This document shows positions 16,581 to 25,954 of a DNA stretch of 64,000 bases, piece after piece (the stretch's first letter is position 1; each line of letters starts with the position of its first letter). Location of the stretch: assembly GCF_011038645.2 (NCBI RefSeq), contig NZ_CP064955.1, positions 310,001-374,000 of the forward strand, given 5' to 3'. Below the pieces are notes generated by a model. That model worked only from the letters and a program-made list of their open reading frames with translations, was not told where the DNA came from and did not search any database. The DNA comes from Corynebacterium qintianiae (GTDB lineage: Bacteria > Actinomycetota > Actinomycetes > Mycobacteriales > Mycobacteriaceae). Made by a program: the position numbers and the translations under genes.

Positions 16581-16811
16581 TTTCGTTTGGACTTGTGCGT
16601 GGAATTCCCACGCGCAACAGTTCAAGAATTCATTACTCATCCAACTTTGTTGCAGGCCCCCCGCCGAGATGCGAACCGGGTGCAAGGGTGGCGGCGAGCG
16701 CCCCGCGTTATTGAGCGCGGGGAGCGTGAAGTAGCCCCCGACATACCACACGGAGAACGCGAGGTGGGTTTCAATGGGAACCGCAACGAGAAAGGTAGAC
16801 GGTCACATCTC
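16581..16811 (+). other. Structured 5' leader of the rpsH operon
   Basis: About 230 bases of apparent leader with two hairpins: GTGCGTGG/CCACGCGC (16595-16602 with 16608-16615, loop AATTC, one G-U pair) and CCCCGCG/CGCGGGG (16701-16707 with 16716-16722, 8-base loop). It ends with GAGAAAGG before the rpsH ATG. A ribosomal-protein feedback leader is plausible, but no known class was recognised. Confidence 0.45.
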
Positions 16812-17210
16812 ATGACGATGACTGATCCAATCGCAGACATGCTGTCTCGCGTGCGCAACGCTAACAATGCGCACCACGAGACCGTGTCCATGCCCTCCTC
16901 GAAGTTGAAGGTCAACATCGCGGAGATCCTCAAGCAGGAGGGCTACATCGCCGACTACAAGGTTGAGGAAGAGAAGGTTGGCAAGCAGCTGACCCTCGAC
17001 CTCAAGTACGGCCCGACGCGCGAGTCCTCCATCGCAGGGCTGCGCCGCGTGTCCAAGCCCGGTCTGCGCGTGTACGCAAAGTCGAACGACCTGCCGCAGG
17101 TTCTCGGCGGCCTTGGCGTGGCCATCATTTCCACGTCGCAGGGCCTCCTGACCGACCGTCAGGCCCAAGAGAAAGGCGTAGGCGGAGAAGTTCTCGCCTA
17201 CGTCTGGTAA
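16812..17210 (+). CDS. rpsH: 30S ribosomal protein S8
   Basis: S8 (132 aa) is a primary 16S rRNA-binding protein needed for assembly of the platform and, in many bacteria, the repressor of the spc operon. The start [18 protein letters not shown] and the [27 protein letters not shown] ending (two segments shown together only in outline) are diagnostic. The chosen ATG removes an in-frame upstream extension that crosses the leader. It opens a six-gene operon ending with rplO. Confidence 0.97.
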   Translation: MTMTDPIADMLSRVRNANNAHHETVSMPSSKLKVNIAEILKQEGYIADYKVEEEKVGKQLTLDLKYGPTRESSIAGLRRVSKPGLRVYAKSNDLPQVLGGLGVAIISTSQGLLTDRQAQEKGVGGEVLAYVW

Positions 17211-17228
17211 AGGGAGGTTGAAAAGACT

Positions 17229-17765
17229 ATGTCACGCGTAGGTAAAGCACCCATCGCAATCCCGAACGGCGTTGAAACCACAATCGACGGCCGCAACGTT
17301 GAGGTCAAGGGCCCGAAGGGCACCCTGTCCCTCGAGCTCCCGGAGCCCATCACCGCTTCCGTTGAAGAGAACGAAATCGTGGTGGCCCGTCCGGACGATC
17401 ACCGCACCAGCCGCGCTCTGCACGGTCTCTCCCGCTCGCTCGTCAACAACCTCGTTGTTGGTGTGACCGAGGGTTACAAGATCAACATGGAGATCTTCGG
17501 TGTCGGCTACCGCGTCCAGGCCAAGGGCAAGGACCTCGAGTTCGCCCTCGGTTACTCGCACCCGATCCTGATCCAGGCGCCCGAGGGCATCACCTTCGCC
17601 GTCGACGGCAACACCAAGTTCTCGATCGAGGGTATCGACAAGCAGCAGGTAGGCCAGATCGCCGCGAACATCCGCCGACTGCGCAAGGATGACCCCTACA
17701 AGGGCAAGGGCATCCGTTACGCAGGCGAGCAGGTTCGCCGCAAGGTCGGAAAGACGGGTAAGTAA
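17229..17765 (+). CDS. rplF: 50S ribosomal protein L6
   Basis: L6 (178 aa) binds near the sarcin-ricin loop of 23S rRNA. The start [15 protein letters not shown] and the closing [21 protein letters not shown] are diagnostic, and the length is normal. It follows rpsH by 18 bases with GGGAGG as ribosome-binding site, and precedes rplR by two bases. Confidence 0.98.
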   Translation: MSRVGKAPIAIPNGVETTIDGRNVEVKGPKGTLSLELPEPITASVEENEIVVARPDDHRTSRALHGLSRSLVNNLVVGVTEGYKINMEIFGVGYRVQAKGKDLEFALGYSHPILIQAPEGITFAVDGNTKFSIEGIDKQQVGQIAANIRRLRKDDPYKGKGIRYAGEQVRRKVGKTGK

Positions 17766-17767
17766 TC

Positions 17768-18172
17768 ATGAGCAACACCGCAGAGAACACCAAGCGCACC
17801 CCGGTCGGCAAGGACATTTCGTCCCGCCGTCGCGAGGCACGCGCACGTCGCCACTACCGCATCCGCAAGACCCTGCGCGGCACCCCGGAGACCCCGCGTC
17901 TCGTCGTGCACCGTTCTTCCCGCCATATGCACGTCCAGGTCATCGACGACCTGGCCGGCCACACGCTGGTTGCCGCTTCCACCATGGAGGCCGACATCCG
18001 CAACGCAGAGGGCGACAAGAAGGACAAGGCCGCCAAGGTTGGCGCACTCATCGCCGAGCGCGCCAAGGCAGCCGGCATCGATGCAGTTGTATTCGACCGC
18101 GCCGGCTACAAGTACCACGGCCGAGTCGCAGCTCTCGCTGACGCAGCTCGTGAAGGTGGTCTGAAGTTCTAA
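17768..18172 (+). CDS. rplR: 50S ribosomal protein L18
   Basis: L18 (134 aa) delivers 5S rRNA to the large subunit. Basic N-terminus, [19 protein letters not shown], the [13 protein letters not shown] segment and the ending [23 protein letters not shown] are typical. An actinobacterial extension of about 20 residues precedes the family core. It is separated by two bases from rplF and by 40 bases from rpsE. Confidence 0.97.
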   Translation: MSNTAENTKRTPVGKDISSRRREARARRHYRIRKTLRGTPETPRLVVHRSSRHMHVQVIDDLAGHTLVAASTMEADIRNAEGDKKDKAAKVGALIAERAKAAGIDAVVFDRAGYKYHGRVAALADAAREGGLKF

Positions 18173-18212
18173 TGATTACCGCAACCATCACCATTAACGG
18201 AAGGAACGCGTA

Positions 18213-18881
18213 ATGGCCGAACGTGAACGGCGTGACGGCGGACGCTCCGCCGACAACCAGAACAACCAGAACAGCAACGACCGCGGCGGACGTAACGACC
18301 GCGGCGGGCGCAACGACCGTGGCGGTCGCCGCGACCGCGACGACCGTCGCAACCAGAACGACGACCGCGACAAGTACATCGAGCGCGTCATCACCATCAA
18401 CCGTGTCGCCAAGACCGTCAAGGGCGGACGCAACATGTCGTTTACGGCTCTCGTTGTGGTCGGCGACGGCCAGGGCATGGTCGGTGTGGGCTACGGCAAG
18501 GCCAAGGAAGTCCCGGCCGCAATCCAGAAGGGTGCAGAAGAGGCACGCAAGAACTTCTTCCGCGTCCCGATGATCGGCGGCACCATCCCCCACCCCGTCC
18601 AGGGTGAGGCCGCAGCCGGCATCGTCATGCTCCGCCCGGCAGCACCGGGTACCGGTGTCATCGCCGGTGGCGCTGTCCGTCCGGTTCTCGAGTGCGCTGG
18701 CGTGCAGGACATTCTGTCCAAATCCCTCGGCTCCGACAACGCACTGAACGTCGTCCAGGCGACCGTCGCTGGCCTGAAAGAGCTCGTGCGCCCCGAAGAG
18801 GTCGCTGCCAAGCGCGGCAAGTCCGTCGAGGACATCGCTCCGGCTCGTATGCTGCGCGCTCGCGCAGGACAGGAGGCATAG
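18213..18881 (+). CDS. rpsE: 30S ribosomal protein S5 with Arg/Gly/Asp-rich N-terminal extension
   Basis: S5 (222 aa) supports translational fidelity and mRNA entry. The core begins around residue 50 ([19 protein letters not shown]) with the double-stranded RNA-binding segment [15 protein letters not shown]. Ahead of it is a repetitive basic-acidic tail in which RGGRND units recur (about residues 27-45), encoded by an imperfect tandem repeat; the length of this tail likely varies between species. ATG has GGAAGGAA upstream. Sixth-to-last gene position in the spc-type operon is conserved. Confidence 0.97.
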   Translation: MAERERRDGGRSADNQNNQNSNDRGGRNDRGGRNDRGGRRDRDDRRNQNDDRDKYIERVITINRVAKTVKGGRNMSFTALVVVGDGQGMVGVGYGKAKEVPAAIQKGAEEARKNFFRVPMIGGTIPHPVQGEAAAGIVMLRPAAPGTGVIAGGAVRPVLECAGVQDILSKSLGSDNALNVVQATVAGLKELVRPEEVAAKRGKSVEDIAPARMLRARAGQEA

Positions 18882-18886
18882 AACAC

Positions 18887-19072
18887 ATGGCTCTGAAAAT
18901 TACGCTGCACCACGGCAAGGTCGGCGAGAAGCCGATGACCCGTGCAAACCTCGAGGCTCTAGGCCTGCGCAAGATCGGCCAGTCTGTGGTTAAGCAGGAC
19001 AACGCCGCGACCCGCGGCCAGATCCTCAAGGTGCGCCACCTGGTCACCGTCGAAGAAGTAGCAGGGGAGTAG
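18887..19072 (+). CDS. rpmD: 50S ribosomal protein L30
   Basis: L30 (61 aa) is a small late-assembly protein of the large subunit. The pattern [30 protein letters not shown] and the ending [14 protein letters not shown] fit the family. The ATG at 18887, five bases after the rpsE stop, was chosen with AGGAGG (in the end of rpsE) as ribosome-binding site; the upstream in-frame extension is inside rpsE and rejected. rplO follows seven bases later. Confidence 0.96.
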   Translation: MALKITLHHGKVGEKPMTRANLEALGLRKIGQSVVKQDNAATRGQILKVRHLVTVEEVAGE

Positions 19073-19079
19073 ATAACAC

Positions 19080-19526
19080 ATGGCTGACATCATCAAGCTC
19101 CATGATCTGCGCCCGGCTCCGGGCGCAAAGAAGTCCAAGACCCGCGTTGGCCGCGGTGAGGCATCCAAGGGCAAGACCGCGGGCCGCGGTACCAAGGGAA
19201 CCGGTGCTCGCAAGCAGGTTTCGGCCGCTTTCGAGGGTGGCCAGATGCCGCTGCACATGCGTCTGCCGAAGCTCAAGGGCTTCAAGAACCCGAACAAGGT
19301 TGTTTTCCAGGTCGTCAACGTCGCCGACCTCGAGAAGGCGTTCCCCAACGGCGGCTCCGTCGCCATTGCCGACATCGTCGCCGCTGGCCTCGCTCGCAAG
19401 AACGAGCCTGTCAAGGTTCTGGGCAACGGTGACCTGAGCGTCAAGCTCGATGTCACCGCGACCAAGTTCTCGAAGTCTGCTGTGGAGAAGATCCAGGCAG
19501 CCGGTGGCACCGTCACCGAGGCTTAA
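19080..19526 (+). CDS. rplO: 50S ribosomal protein L15
   Basis: L15 (148 aa) is required for late 50S assembly. The Gly/Lys-rich N-terminal half ([19 protein letters not shown]), the [18 protein letters not shown] segment and the globular C-terminal half are all present. It ends the rpsH-rplO operon; a strong terminator follows 24 bases downstream. secY, which directly follows in many bacteria, here lies 0.8 kb away behind an oppositely oriented gene and has its own start region. Confidence 0.97.
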   Translation: MADIIKLHDLRPAPGAKKSKTRVGRGEASKGKTAGRGTKGTGARKQVSAAFEGGQMPLHMRLPKLKGFKNPNKVVFQVVNVADLEKAFPNGGSVAIADIVAAGLARKNEPVKVLGNGDLSVKLDVTATKFSKSAVEKIQAAGGTVTEA

Positions 19527-19550
19527 GCGCTAACGAGCGTTCGGCCGCAC

Positions 19551-19590
19551 AAATCGGGTCGCTTCCCTGATGGGAGGCGGCCCGATTTCT
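19551..19590 (+). terminator. Strong Rho-independent terminator after rplO
   Basis: A 17-bp stem (19551-19567 with 19572-19588, two G-U pairs) closes on loop TGAT. AAAT at the left and ATTT at the right edge give it a bidirectional form, useful for the convergent DUF1707 gene. Confidence 0.92.
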
Positions 19591-19668
19591 GCTCCTCAGT
19601 CTCAGTGTGAGGCTATGGACGGCGAGGGCTCCGGGACGAGCGGGAGAAACGCGCTGGCGATTGAGCGG

Positions 19669-20196
19669 CTACTGCCCTAACTCTCTCCGGCGTTGTGCCG
19701 CGAGGCGTAGGCGCTCCGCGCGTTTCTTCTTCTCCGCCGCGGTGAGTTCATCGAAAATCTGCTCGTCCTCATCTTCCAGGCCGAAAACGCCGCGCACCGC
19801 CATCGAGGCGATTCCCGCGATGGGGAACACCACCCAGAAGTAGTTGAAGTGGAAAACAAATAAACCCAAGAAGAATAGAACCATCGTCGCCGACCAGATG
19901 ACGGCGTCGGCGGCTTGTACTTTCTTGCCGCGCGCCAGAACACGGTCTAATTCGGCATCCGCGTCGGGAACATGTTTAACATCGCTGCGGGCGGAGCCCA
20001 GCGGCTCCACTTCGTGGTCGGGGAGGTCGGCAAACAGTTCCGTAAGATCGTTGCGGTAGTTGGCGTTGGCGGCCTGAGCGGTTCGTCGGTCGAACTCCGC
20101 TACGTCCAGATACCCGTTAGTGAAGAGCTCGGTGAGCCTGTCGAAAGCTCGCGCCCGCTCTGGGTCCCCGATCCGGATGCCAGGCTCATTGTCCAT
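19669..20196 (-). CDS. DUF1707 and 2TM domain membrane protein
   Basis: A 175-aa protein. The N-terminal 50 or so residues (RIGDPERARAFDRLTELFTNGYLDVAEFDRR) are a DUF1707 domain, common in actinobacterial membrane or regulatory proteins. Around residues 98-140 two transmembrane helices (AVIWSATMVLFFLGLFVFHF and FWVVFPIAGIASMAV) follow, then a charged helical tail. Function unknown. The ATG at 20196 was chosen because a minus-strand -10-like GATACT lies seven bases upstream and no ribosome-binding site is seen, suggesting a leaderless transcript. It faces rplO and is divergent from secY. Confidence 0.8.
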   Translation of the reverse strand: MDNEPGIRIGDPERARAFDRLTELFTNGYLDVAEFDRRTAQAANANYRNDLTELFADLPDHEVEPLGSARSDVKHVPDADAELDRVLARGKKVQAADAVIWSATMVLFFLGLFVFHFNYFWVVFPIAGIASMAVRGVFGLEDEDEQIFDELTAAEKKKRAERLRLAAQRRRELGQ

Positions 20197-20369
20197 GGGT
20201 GCCAGTATCGTGCACAGTTGTAGGCGCCGCAAGTTCGACGAATGTCGTTCGACTGGTAGGCTGTTGAGGTCAAACTTGTCCGGGATGGCCGCGCATGCCG
20301 CTGGCCGTTTCCAGGCGATACCTGTCCACGATCTTCCGGGTGATGTGCGCCTGGAGGCCAGGAGGCTTT

Positions 20370-21698
20370 GTGTCCGCTATTGCTCAGGCGTTCAAGGACG
20401 CGGATCTGCGCAAGAAGATCCTCATCACCATCGCGCTCGTGATCCTGTACCGAGTCGGTGCGCAGATCCCGACCCCGGGTGTGGATTACGCGCTGATCAG
20501 CCAGCGACTCAACGACATCTCGCAGGGGGACCAGGCGACGATGTTCTCCATTATCGGTTTGTTCTCAGGTGGTGCGCTGCTGCAGCTTTCGATTTTCGCG
20601 ATCGGCATCATGCCCTTCATCACGTCGTCGATCATCGTGCAGCTGCTCACGGTGGTGATTCCGCGGTTCGAGGAGCTGAAGAAGGAGGGCCAGGCGGGCC
20701 AGACAAAAATGACTCAATACACCCGCTACCTCACTGTCGGGCTCGCCCTCCTGCAGTCCTCGGGCATTGTGGCGCTTGCGGACCGCGAGCAGCTCCTCGG
20801 CCAAGGAGTGCCCGTCCTGGTGGAGGATCGCAACATATGGACCCTGATCATGATGATCATCGTGATGACCTCGGGGGCGATCCTCATCATGTGGCTCGGT
20901 GAGATCATCACGGAGAAGGGTGTAGGAAATGGCATGTCACTACTCATTTTTGCGGGTATCGCAACCCAGATCCCGACCGAAGGCGCATTCATTCTCCAGC
21001 AGTCGGGCGGGGTGACCTTCGCTCTCGTCGTGGCGGCGCTGATCGTTCTCGTCGTCGGAATCATCTTCGTGGAGCAGGGGCAGCGCCGCATCCCCGTGCA
21101 GTACGCCAAGCGCATGGTCGGGCGTCGCCAGTACGGTGGATCGTCGACCTACCTGCCTCTCAAGGTCAACCAGGCCGGTGTCATCCCGGTCATTTTCGCG
21201 TCGTCTCTGATGTATGTGCCGGTTCTTATCTCCCAGATTGTCACCATGAACAAGACCACTCCGCCGGACAACTGGTGGATGAACAACGTCATGGCGTGGC
21301 TGCAGAACCCCGGTTCGTGGCAGTACATTTTGCTGTACTTCGGCCTGATCGTTTTCTTCTCCTACTTCTACGTTTCCATCCAGTACGACCCGGTGGAGCA
21401 GGCAGACAACATGAAGAAGTACGGTGGCTTCATTCCGGGAATCCGCCCCGGCCGACCGACCGCGCAATACTTGGCGTTTGTGATGAACCGCCTGCTGTTC
21501 GTGGGAGCGCTGTACCTCGCTTTGATCGCAATCCTGCCGAACTTGGCGTTCGACGCCGGGGTGACCGGTTCGGGCCAGATGGGCATGAGCGCATTCGGCG
21601 GCACCGCTATCCTGATTATGGTGTCCGTGGCGCTGACCACGGTGAAGCAAATTGAATCCCAACTCCTCCAATCTAACTACGAAGGACTTCTGCGATAA
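20370..21698 (+). CDS. secY: Protein translocase subunit SecY
   Basis: SecY (442 aa) forms the membrane channel for Sec-dependent export. Ten hydrophobic helices are evident, with diagnostic segments [18 protein letters not shown], the [14 protein letters not shown] motif, and [19 protein letters not shown]. The GTG at 20370 was chosen because it matches the family start ([16 protein letters not shown]) and has AGGAGG 4 bases upstream; an upstream ATG would add residues not expected in the family. Its TAA overlaps the adk ATG (TAATG), so secY, adk and map form one operon. Confidence 0.97.
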   Translation: MSAIAQAFKDADLRKKILITIALVILYRVGAQIPTPGVDYALISQRLNDISQGDQATMFSIIGLFSGGALLQLSIFAIGIMPFITSSIIVQLLTVVIPRFEELKKEGQAGQTKMTQYTRYLTVGLALLQSSGIVALADREQLLGQGVPVLVEDRNIWTLIMMIIVMTSGAILIMWLGEIITEKGVGNGMSLLIFAGIATQIPTEGAFILQQSGGVTFALVVAALIVLVVGIIFVEQGQRRIPVQYAKRMVGRRQYGGSSTYLPLKVNQAGVIPVIFASSLMYVPVLISQIVTMNKTTPPDNWWMNNVMAWLQNPGSWQYILLYFGLIVFFSYFYVSIQYDPVEQADNMKKYGGFIPGIRPGRPTAQYLAFVMNRLLFVGALYLALIAILPNLAFDAGVTGSGQMGMSAFGGTAILIMVSVALTTVKQIESQLLQSNYEGLLR

Positions 21699-22252
21699 TG
21701 CGTCTCGTTCTACTCGGCCCTCCCGGTGCCGGCAAAGGTACCCAGGCAGCGATTCTCTCCGAGAAGCTCGGTGTTCCCCATATCTCCACCGGTGATCTGT
21801 TCCGCGCAAACATCGGTGAGGGGACCCCGCTCGGTGTTGAGGCCAAGGAGTACATCGACGCCGGGCGCCTCGTCCCGACGGATGTGACCGCACGCATGGT
21901 GGAGGCCCGCCTGGAGGAAGCGGACGCTGCAAACGGCTTCCTTCTGGATGGTTTCCCGCGCACCGTGGAGCAGGCCGAGATTCTCAAGGACCTGCTGGAC
22001 AAGAAGGGCGTCGCCCTCGACGGAGTGCTCAACTTCCAGATTGATGAGGACGTCGTCGTCGAGCGAATGCTCGCCCGCGGCCGCGAGGACGACAACGAGG
22101 AGACGATCCGCACCCGGCTCGGCGTGTACCGCGACGAGACCGCTCCGTTGATCGACCACTATGGTGACGAGATAATCAACATCGACGCCGTCGGTGAAGT
22201 CAACGAGGTCAACTCCCGCGCCATGGATGAGCTGGAGAAGCTGGGCAAGTAG
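21698..22252 (+). CDS. adk: Adenylate kinase (short, LID-lacking form)
   Basis: Adk (184 aa) interconverts ATP + AMP and 2 ADP. P-loop GPPGAGKGT (7-15), the [12 protein letters not shown] segment and the [19 protein letters not shown]-terminal part are clear. The long zinc-binding LID domain of other forms is replaced by a short loop ([14 protein letters not shown]), as in other actinobacteria. The start overlaps the secY stop; map follows 19 bases after. Confidence 0.97.
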   Translation: MRLVLLGPPGAGKGTQAAILSEKLGVPHISTGDLFRANIGEGTPLGVEAKEYIDAGRLVPTDVTARMVEARLEEADAANGFLLDGFPRTVEQAEILKDLLDKKGVALDGVLNFQIDEDVVVERMLARGREDDNEETIRTRLGVYRDETAPLIDHYGDEIINIDAVGEVNEVNSRAMDELEKLGK

Positions 22253-22271
22253 GCCCGGTTACCTGACTTTG

Positions 22272-23075
22272 ATGGTTTTCAACGCACGCAAGCGGCGCAT
22301 TCCCGCGAAATCGCCCGCCGACCTCGACGCCATGGAGGCGGCGGGTCGCGTCGTCGGCGTTGCGCTGCAGGAGGTGCGTAAGGCTGCCCTTCCTGGACGC
22401 ACCACGGCAGATCTGGACCGTGTTGCGGAGGACGTGATCCGCTCGCACGGTGCAGTGCCGACCTTCCTGGGGTACCAGGGTTTCCCGGCGTCGATCTGCG
22501 CGTCGGTCAACGACGTCGTCGTGCACGGCATTCCAAGCAACAAGGTGATCCTGAAAGAGGGCGACCTCGTGTCCGTCGACTGTGGAGCGACCCTCGACGG
22601 CTGGGTGGGGGACTCGGCATGGTCGTTCGGGATCGGTGAGCTCGCCGACGACGTCGACAAGCTCAACCGGGCCACCGAGTGGGTTCTCCACGAGGGGCTG
22701 AAGGCTATGGTGCCGGGCAACAGGCTTACCGACGTTTCTCACGCACTTGAGGCGGCTACCCGCGCGGCCGAGCAACGTTTCGGAGTGGAGCTCGGGATTC
22801 TCGACGGTTACGGTGGCCACGGAATCGGCCGTTCCATGCACGAGAAGCCGTTTCTTGCCAACGAGGGCAAGCCGCACCGCGGCCCGGAGATCCAGGACGG
22901 CTCAGTCCTTGCGATCGAGCCGATGCTCATCCTCGGGGGAGAGGTTGACAGTGACGTGCTTGACGACGACTGGACGGTGGTCACCCTCGACGGCTCGCCC
23001 GCGGCGCACTGGGAGCACACGGTGGCGGCAACCGCGCAAGGCCCCCGGATTTTAACCCCGCGAAGCGATTGCTGA
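22272..23075 (+). CDS. map: Methionine aminopeptidase, type I
   Basis: Map (267 aa) removes initiator methionine and is a dinuclear metalloenzyme. Metal ligand regions are visible: [18 protein letters not shown] (two Asp), [15 protein letters not shown] (His), AIEPMLI (Glu) and the last Glu in WEHTVAA. The ATG at 22272 has only a weak ribosome-binding site; the family homology starts with the [12 protein letters not shown] segment, so a slightly different start cannot be excluded. Its TGA stop lies inside the stem of a terminator. Repeated-motif copy at 22652-22662 in frame as V-D-K. Confidence 0.94.
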   Translation: MVFNARKRRIPAKSPADLDAMEAAGRVVGVALQEVRKAALPGRTTADLDRVAEDVIRSHGAVPTFLGYQGFPASICASVNDVVVHGIPSNKVILKEGDLVSVDCGATLDGWVGDSAWSFGIGELADDVDKLNRATEWVLHEGLKAMVPGNRLTDVSHALEAATRAAEQRFGVELGILDGYGGHGIGRSMHEKPFLANEGKPHRGPEIQDGSVLAIEPMLILGGEVDSDVLDDDWTVVTLDGSPAAHWEHTVAATAQGPRILTPRSDC

Positions 23076-23094
23076 GCGAAGCGCTCAGCGTTTT
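23071..23094 (+). terminator. Terminator overlapping the map stop codon
   Basis: A perfect 8-bp stem GCTGAGCG/CGCTCAGC (23071-23078 with 23082-23089, loop AAG) followed by GTTTT. The map stop TGA (23073-23075) is part of the stem, and the next gene's -10 element begins 14 bases after the T run. Confidence 0.8.
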
Positions 23095-23107
23095 CCGCGC
23101 CAACGGT

Positions 23108-23113
23108 TATACT
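23108..23113 (+). promoter_or_regulatory. -10 element of a probably leaderless L,D-transpeptidase promoter
   Basis: TATACT ends 6 bases before the ATG, so transcription would begin at or next to the start codon. No clear -35 hexamer or ribosome-binding site is present. Confidence 0.6.
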
Positions 23114-23119
23114 GCACAC

Positions 23120-23878
23120 ATGTCAAACACTCCCCGCCACCGCGCCCCCAGCAGAGCAAAACGGCGCGCAGCTGCTATCGCCGCATCTGTCGGGGCCCTT
23201 GTTGCCCTCGCAGGCGTCCCGGCTGTCGCGCAGGCACAGGAAGCCCCCGTTTCCTCGGCGAACAGCCTGGACGCGTTTGTGCAGCACGTCAACTACTCGC
23301 TGACAACCTCCACGCGCGACAACGCGTGGTATGTCCGCAACACCCTGCTCGCCCAGGCTGGCACACTCGCGGCGATTAACCCGGCTGCACCCGAGCAGGC
23401 TCGGGCGCAGATTGACCAGATTTTCGAGGCGCTCTTCCCGGGCCTCATCGCTGAGCGCACTCCGCGCCCGGAGCCGGCGCCGGCACCCGCTGCCGCTCCC
23501 GCCCCGGCCCCGGCCCCAGCTTTCGACTATGGAGCCTGCCCGAAAGATGCGAAGGTCTGCGTCGACATCGCAGGCCAGCGTTCGTGGCTGCAGAATGGCG
23601 GTCAGGTTTACTACGGTGCGGTGACGGTCGCCACGGGCAAACCGGGGTACGAGACTCCGCGCGGCACGTTTTACGTCAACCGCAAGATCAAGGATGAGAT
23701 CTCTTGGGAGTTCGGCAACGCGCCGATGCCTTTCGCCACCTATTTCACCTACAACGGAATTGCTTTCCACCAGGGGGATCCCGCCTACAAGTCCCACGGC
23801 TGCGTCCGTATGTACCGACAGGATGCGGAACGATACTTCAACGACCTGCAGATCGGCGACAAGGTCGTCGTCTACTAG
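23120..23878 (+). CDS. L,D-transpeptidase (YkuD family), secreted
   Basis: A 252-aa exported enzyme that makes 3-3 cross-links in peptidoglycan. A Sec signal peptide ends near AVAQA (about residue 39). A helical region (50-115) and a Pro/Ala-rich linker (115-135) precede the YkuD domain. The catalytic motif is SHGCVRMY with His226 and Cys228, plus His217 in IAFHQGD. ATG at 23120 chosen because the -10 TATACT is six bases upstream (leaderless) and the twin-basic N-terminus fits a signal peptide. Monocistronic between two terminators. Confidence 0.9.
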   Translation: MSNTPRHRAPSRAKRRAAAIAASVGALVALAGVPAVAQAQEAPVSSANSLDAFVQHVNYSLTTSTRDNAWYVRNTLLAQAGTLAAINPAAPEQARAQIDQIFEALFPGLIAERTPRPEPAPAPAAAPAPAPAPAFDYGACPKDAKVCVDIAGQRSWLQNGGQVYYGAVTVATGKPGYETPRGTFYVNRKIKDEISWEFGNAPMPFATYFTYNGIAFHQGDPAYKSHGCVRMYRQDAERYFNDLQIGDKVVVY

Positions 23879-23895
23879 GGTTACGGCGCGACCCG

Positions 23896-23932
23896 ACCCC
23901 TCTTTCCGCGTGGCGCGGAGGGAGGGGTTTGT
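23896..23932 (+). terminator. Strong Rho-independent terminator after the L,D-transpeptidase gene
   Basis: A 15-bp stem (23896-23910 with 23914-23928, two G-U pairs) with loop TGG, followed by TTTGTATTT. It insulates infA from the upstream gene. Confidence 0.92.
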
Positions 23933-24068
23933 ATTTGTGCAGGTCGGCGGGTAAAGTTGTCTCTCGGTGTGTAAGCGCATGGGCTCTCCCATGCTCTCTC
24001 GCGCCGTGTAGCAACGTAAAAATACGTCGGGCACCTGCGACAACGCGGTGCTGTAGGAAGTGGAGTGT
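23931..24068 (+). other. Promoter and leader region of infA
   Basis: TAAAGT at 23952-23957 is a -10 candidate with TTTGTA about 18 bases upstream. The downstream leader of about 105 bases includes a perfect hairpin GCATGGG/CCCATGC (23977-23983 with 23988-23994, loop CTCT). The ribosome-binding site is weak (GGAAGTGGAG). Confidence 0.4.
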
Positions 24069-24287
24069 ATGGCAAAAGAAGGCGCAATTGAAGTTGAGGG
24101 CCGCATCGTCGAGCCCTTGAAGAACGCGATGTTCCGCGTCGAACTCGACAACGGACACGAGGTTCTGGCCCACATCAGTGGCAAGATGCGCCAGCACTAC
24201 ATCCGCATCCTCCCGGAGGACCGAGTGATCGTGGAGCTCTCGCCCTACGACCTCGACCGCGGGCGTATTACCTACCGCTACAAGTAG
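24069..24287 (+). CDS. infA: Translation initiation factor IF-1
   Basis: IF-1 (72 aa) occupies the A site during initiation. The sequence [22 protein letters not shown] and the OB-fold parts [25 protein letters not shown] are nearly identical to the family. The ATG at 24069 was chosen over one three codons upstream because it gives the standard N-terminus MAKEG. It precedes rpsM by 182 bases, a leader-like region with small GC-rich hairpins, so it is uncertain whether rpsM is cotranscribed. Confidence 0.97.
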   Translation: MAKEGAIEVEGRIVEPLKNAMFRVELDNGHEVLAHISGKMRQHYIRILPEDRVIVELSPYDLDRGRITYRYK

Positions 24288-24469
24288 TTTACTTTCCGCC
24301 TCCTTACCCAAACGCCCCGTCGCAAGGCGGTGCGTCACTCACCTTCGGCCGCGGTGGCCGGAGCCGCGCGCAATCACGACCCATCATCCGGTTAGGACCG
24401 GGTAAAGCGTCGCGTGGCGTGGGCGGGTGGGGAGAAAACCACCGTACCAACCTGAAAGGCACGGCCCAC

Positions 24470-24838
24470 ATGGCACGTCTAGCTGGTGTCGATCTGCCGC
24501 GCAACAAGCGCATGGAGATCGCCCTGACCTACATTTACGGAATCGGTGCAACCCGTTCCAAGGAGCTGCTGGAGAAGACCGGCATCTCTCCCGACCTGCG
24601 TACCGACAACCTGACCGACGATCAGCTCGCCGCCCTGCGCGACGCCATCGAGTCCTCCTACACCGTGGAGGGCGACCTGCGCCGCGAGGTTCAGGCTGAC
24701 ATCCGTCGGAAGATTGAAATCGGTTCCTACCAGGGCCTGCGCCACCGCCGTGGCCTCCCGGTGCGCGGCCAGCGCACGAAGACCAACGCGCGCACCCGCA
24801 AGGGCCCGAAGAAGACCATCGCAGGAAAGAAGAAGTAA
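24470..24838 (+). CDS. rpsM: 30S ribosomal protein S13
   Basis: S13 (122 aa) contacts P-site tRNA and bridges to the large subunit. The start [26 protein letters not shown] and the ending [15 protein letters not shown] are diagnostic. The ATG at 24470 was chosen for the family N-terminus; an in-frame extension upstream has no family match. Ribosome-binding site is GAAAGG. It starts the rpsM-rpsK-rpsD-rpoA-rplQ group. Confidence 0.97.
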   Translation: MARLAGVDLPRNKRMEIALTYIYGIGATRSKELLEKTGISPDLRTDNLTDDQLAALRDAIESSYTVEGDLRREVQADIRRKIEIGSYQGLRHRRGLPVRGQRTKTNARTRKGPKKTIAGKKK

Positions 24839-24841
24839 CGC

Positions 24842-25246
24842 ATGCCTCCCAAGACTCGTTCCGGCGCGCGCCGTACCGGCCGTCGCGTCGTCAAGAAGAA
24901 CGTGGCCGCCGGCCACGCCTACATCAAGTCCACCTTCAACAACACCATCGTGTCCATCACGGACCCGAGCGGTGCCGTGATCTCCTGGGCGTCCTCCGGC
25001 CACGTCGGTTTCAAGGGCTCCCGCAAGTCCACCCCGTTCGCCGCGCAAATGGCTGCAGAGAATGCAGCTCGCAAGGCGATGGAGCACGGCATGAAGAAGG
25101 TCGACGTCTTTGTCAAGGGTCCCGGCTCCGGCCGCGAGACCGCCATCCGTTCTCTCCAGGCCGCTGGCCTGGAGGTGTCCTCGATCTCCGACGTGACGCC
25201 CCAGCCGTTCAACGGTTGCCGTCCGCCGAAGCGTCGTCGCGTTTAA
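24842..25246 (+). CDS. rpsK: 30S ribosomal protein S11
   Basis: S11 (134 aa) forms part of the platform near the E site and mRNA exit. [28 protein letters not shown] and the [28 protein letters not shown] region are diagnostic, and the Cys-containing ending [13 protein letters not shown] is typical. Three bases separate it from rpsM; rpsD follows after 27 bases with its own ribosome-binding site (AAAGGAAAAGAGG). Confidence 0.98.
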   Translation: MPPKTRSGARRTGRRVVKKNVAAGHAYIKSTFNNTIVSITDPSGAVISWASSGHVGFKGSRKSTPFAAQMAAENAARKAMEHGMKKVDVFVKGPGSGRETAIRSLQAAGLEVSSISDVTPQPFNGCRPPKRRRV

Positions 25247-25273
25247 GGCAGAAAGGAAAAGAGGTAATACATC

Positions 25274-25879
25274 ATGGCTCGTTATACTGGCCCTGCTACC
25301 CGTAAGTCCCGTCGCCTCCGCGTCGATCTCGTCGGCGGAGACATGTCGTTTGAGCGCCGCCCCTACCCTCCGGGGCAGGCTGGCCGCGCCCGCATCAAGG
25401 AGTCGGAGTACCTCCTCCAGCTGCAGGAGAAGCAGAAGGCCCGCTTCACCTACGGCGTGATGGAGAAGCAGTTCCGCCGCTACTACGAGGAGGCGAACCG
25501 CCTCGCCGGTAAGACCGGCGACAATCTGCTCGTACTCCTCGAGTCCCGTCTGGACAACGTCGTCTACCGCGCTGGTTTGGCACGCACCCGCCGCCAGGCC
25601 CGTCAGCTCGTCTCTCACGGCCACTTCACCATCAACGGCAAGAAGACGAACGTCCCGTCCCACCGCGTCTCCCAGTACGACATCATCGATGTCCGCGAGA
25701 AGTCCCGCGCCATGATCTGGTTCGAGGAAGCTCAGGACAACCTGGTCGATTCCGTCGTCCCGGCCTGGCTGCAGGTCGTCCCGGAGACCCTGCGCATTCT
25801 CGTGCACCAGCTGCCCGAGCGCGCTCAGATCGACGTTCCACTGCAGGAGCAGCTCATCGTCGAGCTCTACTCGAAGTAA
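25274..25879 (+). CDS. rpsD: 30S ribosomal protein S4
   Basis: S4 (201 aa) is an early 16S rRNA-binding protein. It lacks the N-terminal zinc cysteines of some S4 forms (a C-minus type), starting MARYTGPATRKSRRLRVDL. The S4 RNA-binding domain (ESRLDNVVYRAGLARTRRQARQLVSHGHF) is clear. It directly precedes rpoA, with 75 bases between; no terminator is seen. Confidence 0.97.
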   Translation: MARYTGPATRKSRRLRVDLVGGDMSFERRPYPPGQAGRARIKESEYLLQLQEKQKARFTYGVMEKQFRRYYEEANRLAGKTGDNLLVLLESRLDNVVYRAGLARTRRQARQLVSHGHFTINGKKTNVPSHRVSQYDIIDVREKSRAMIWFEEAQDNLVDSVVPAWLQVVPETLRILVHQLPERAQIDVPLQEQLIVELYSK

Positions 25880-25954
25880 CCAATTACTTCGAACCACCTT
25901 CCGTCATCCGTTCCTACCGGCATCAAATAGTGGTTGCCGACAAAGGAGAAGTTC

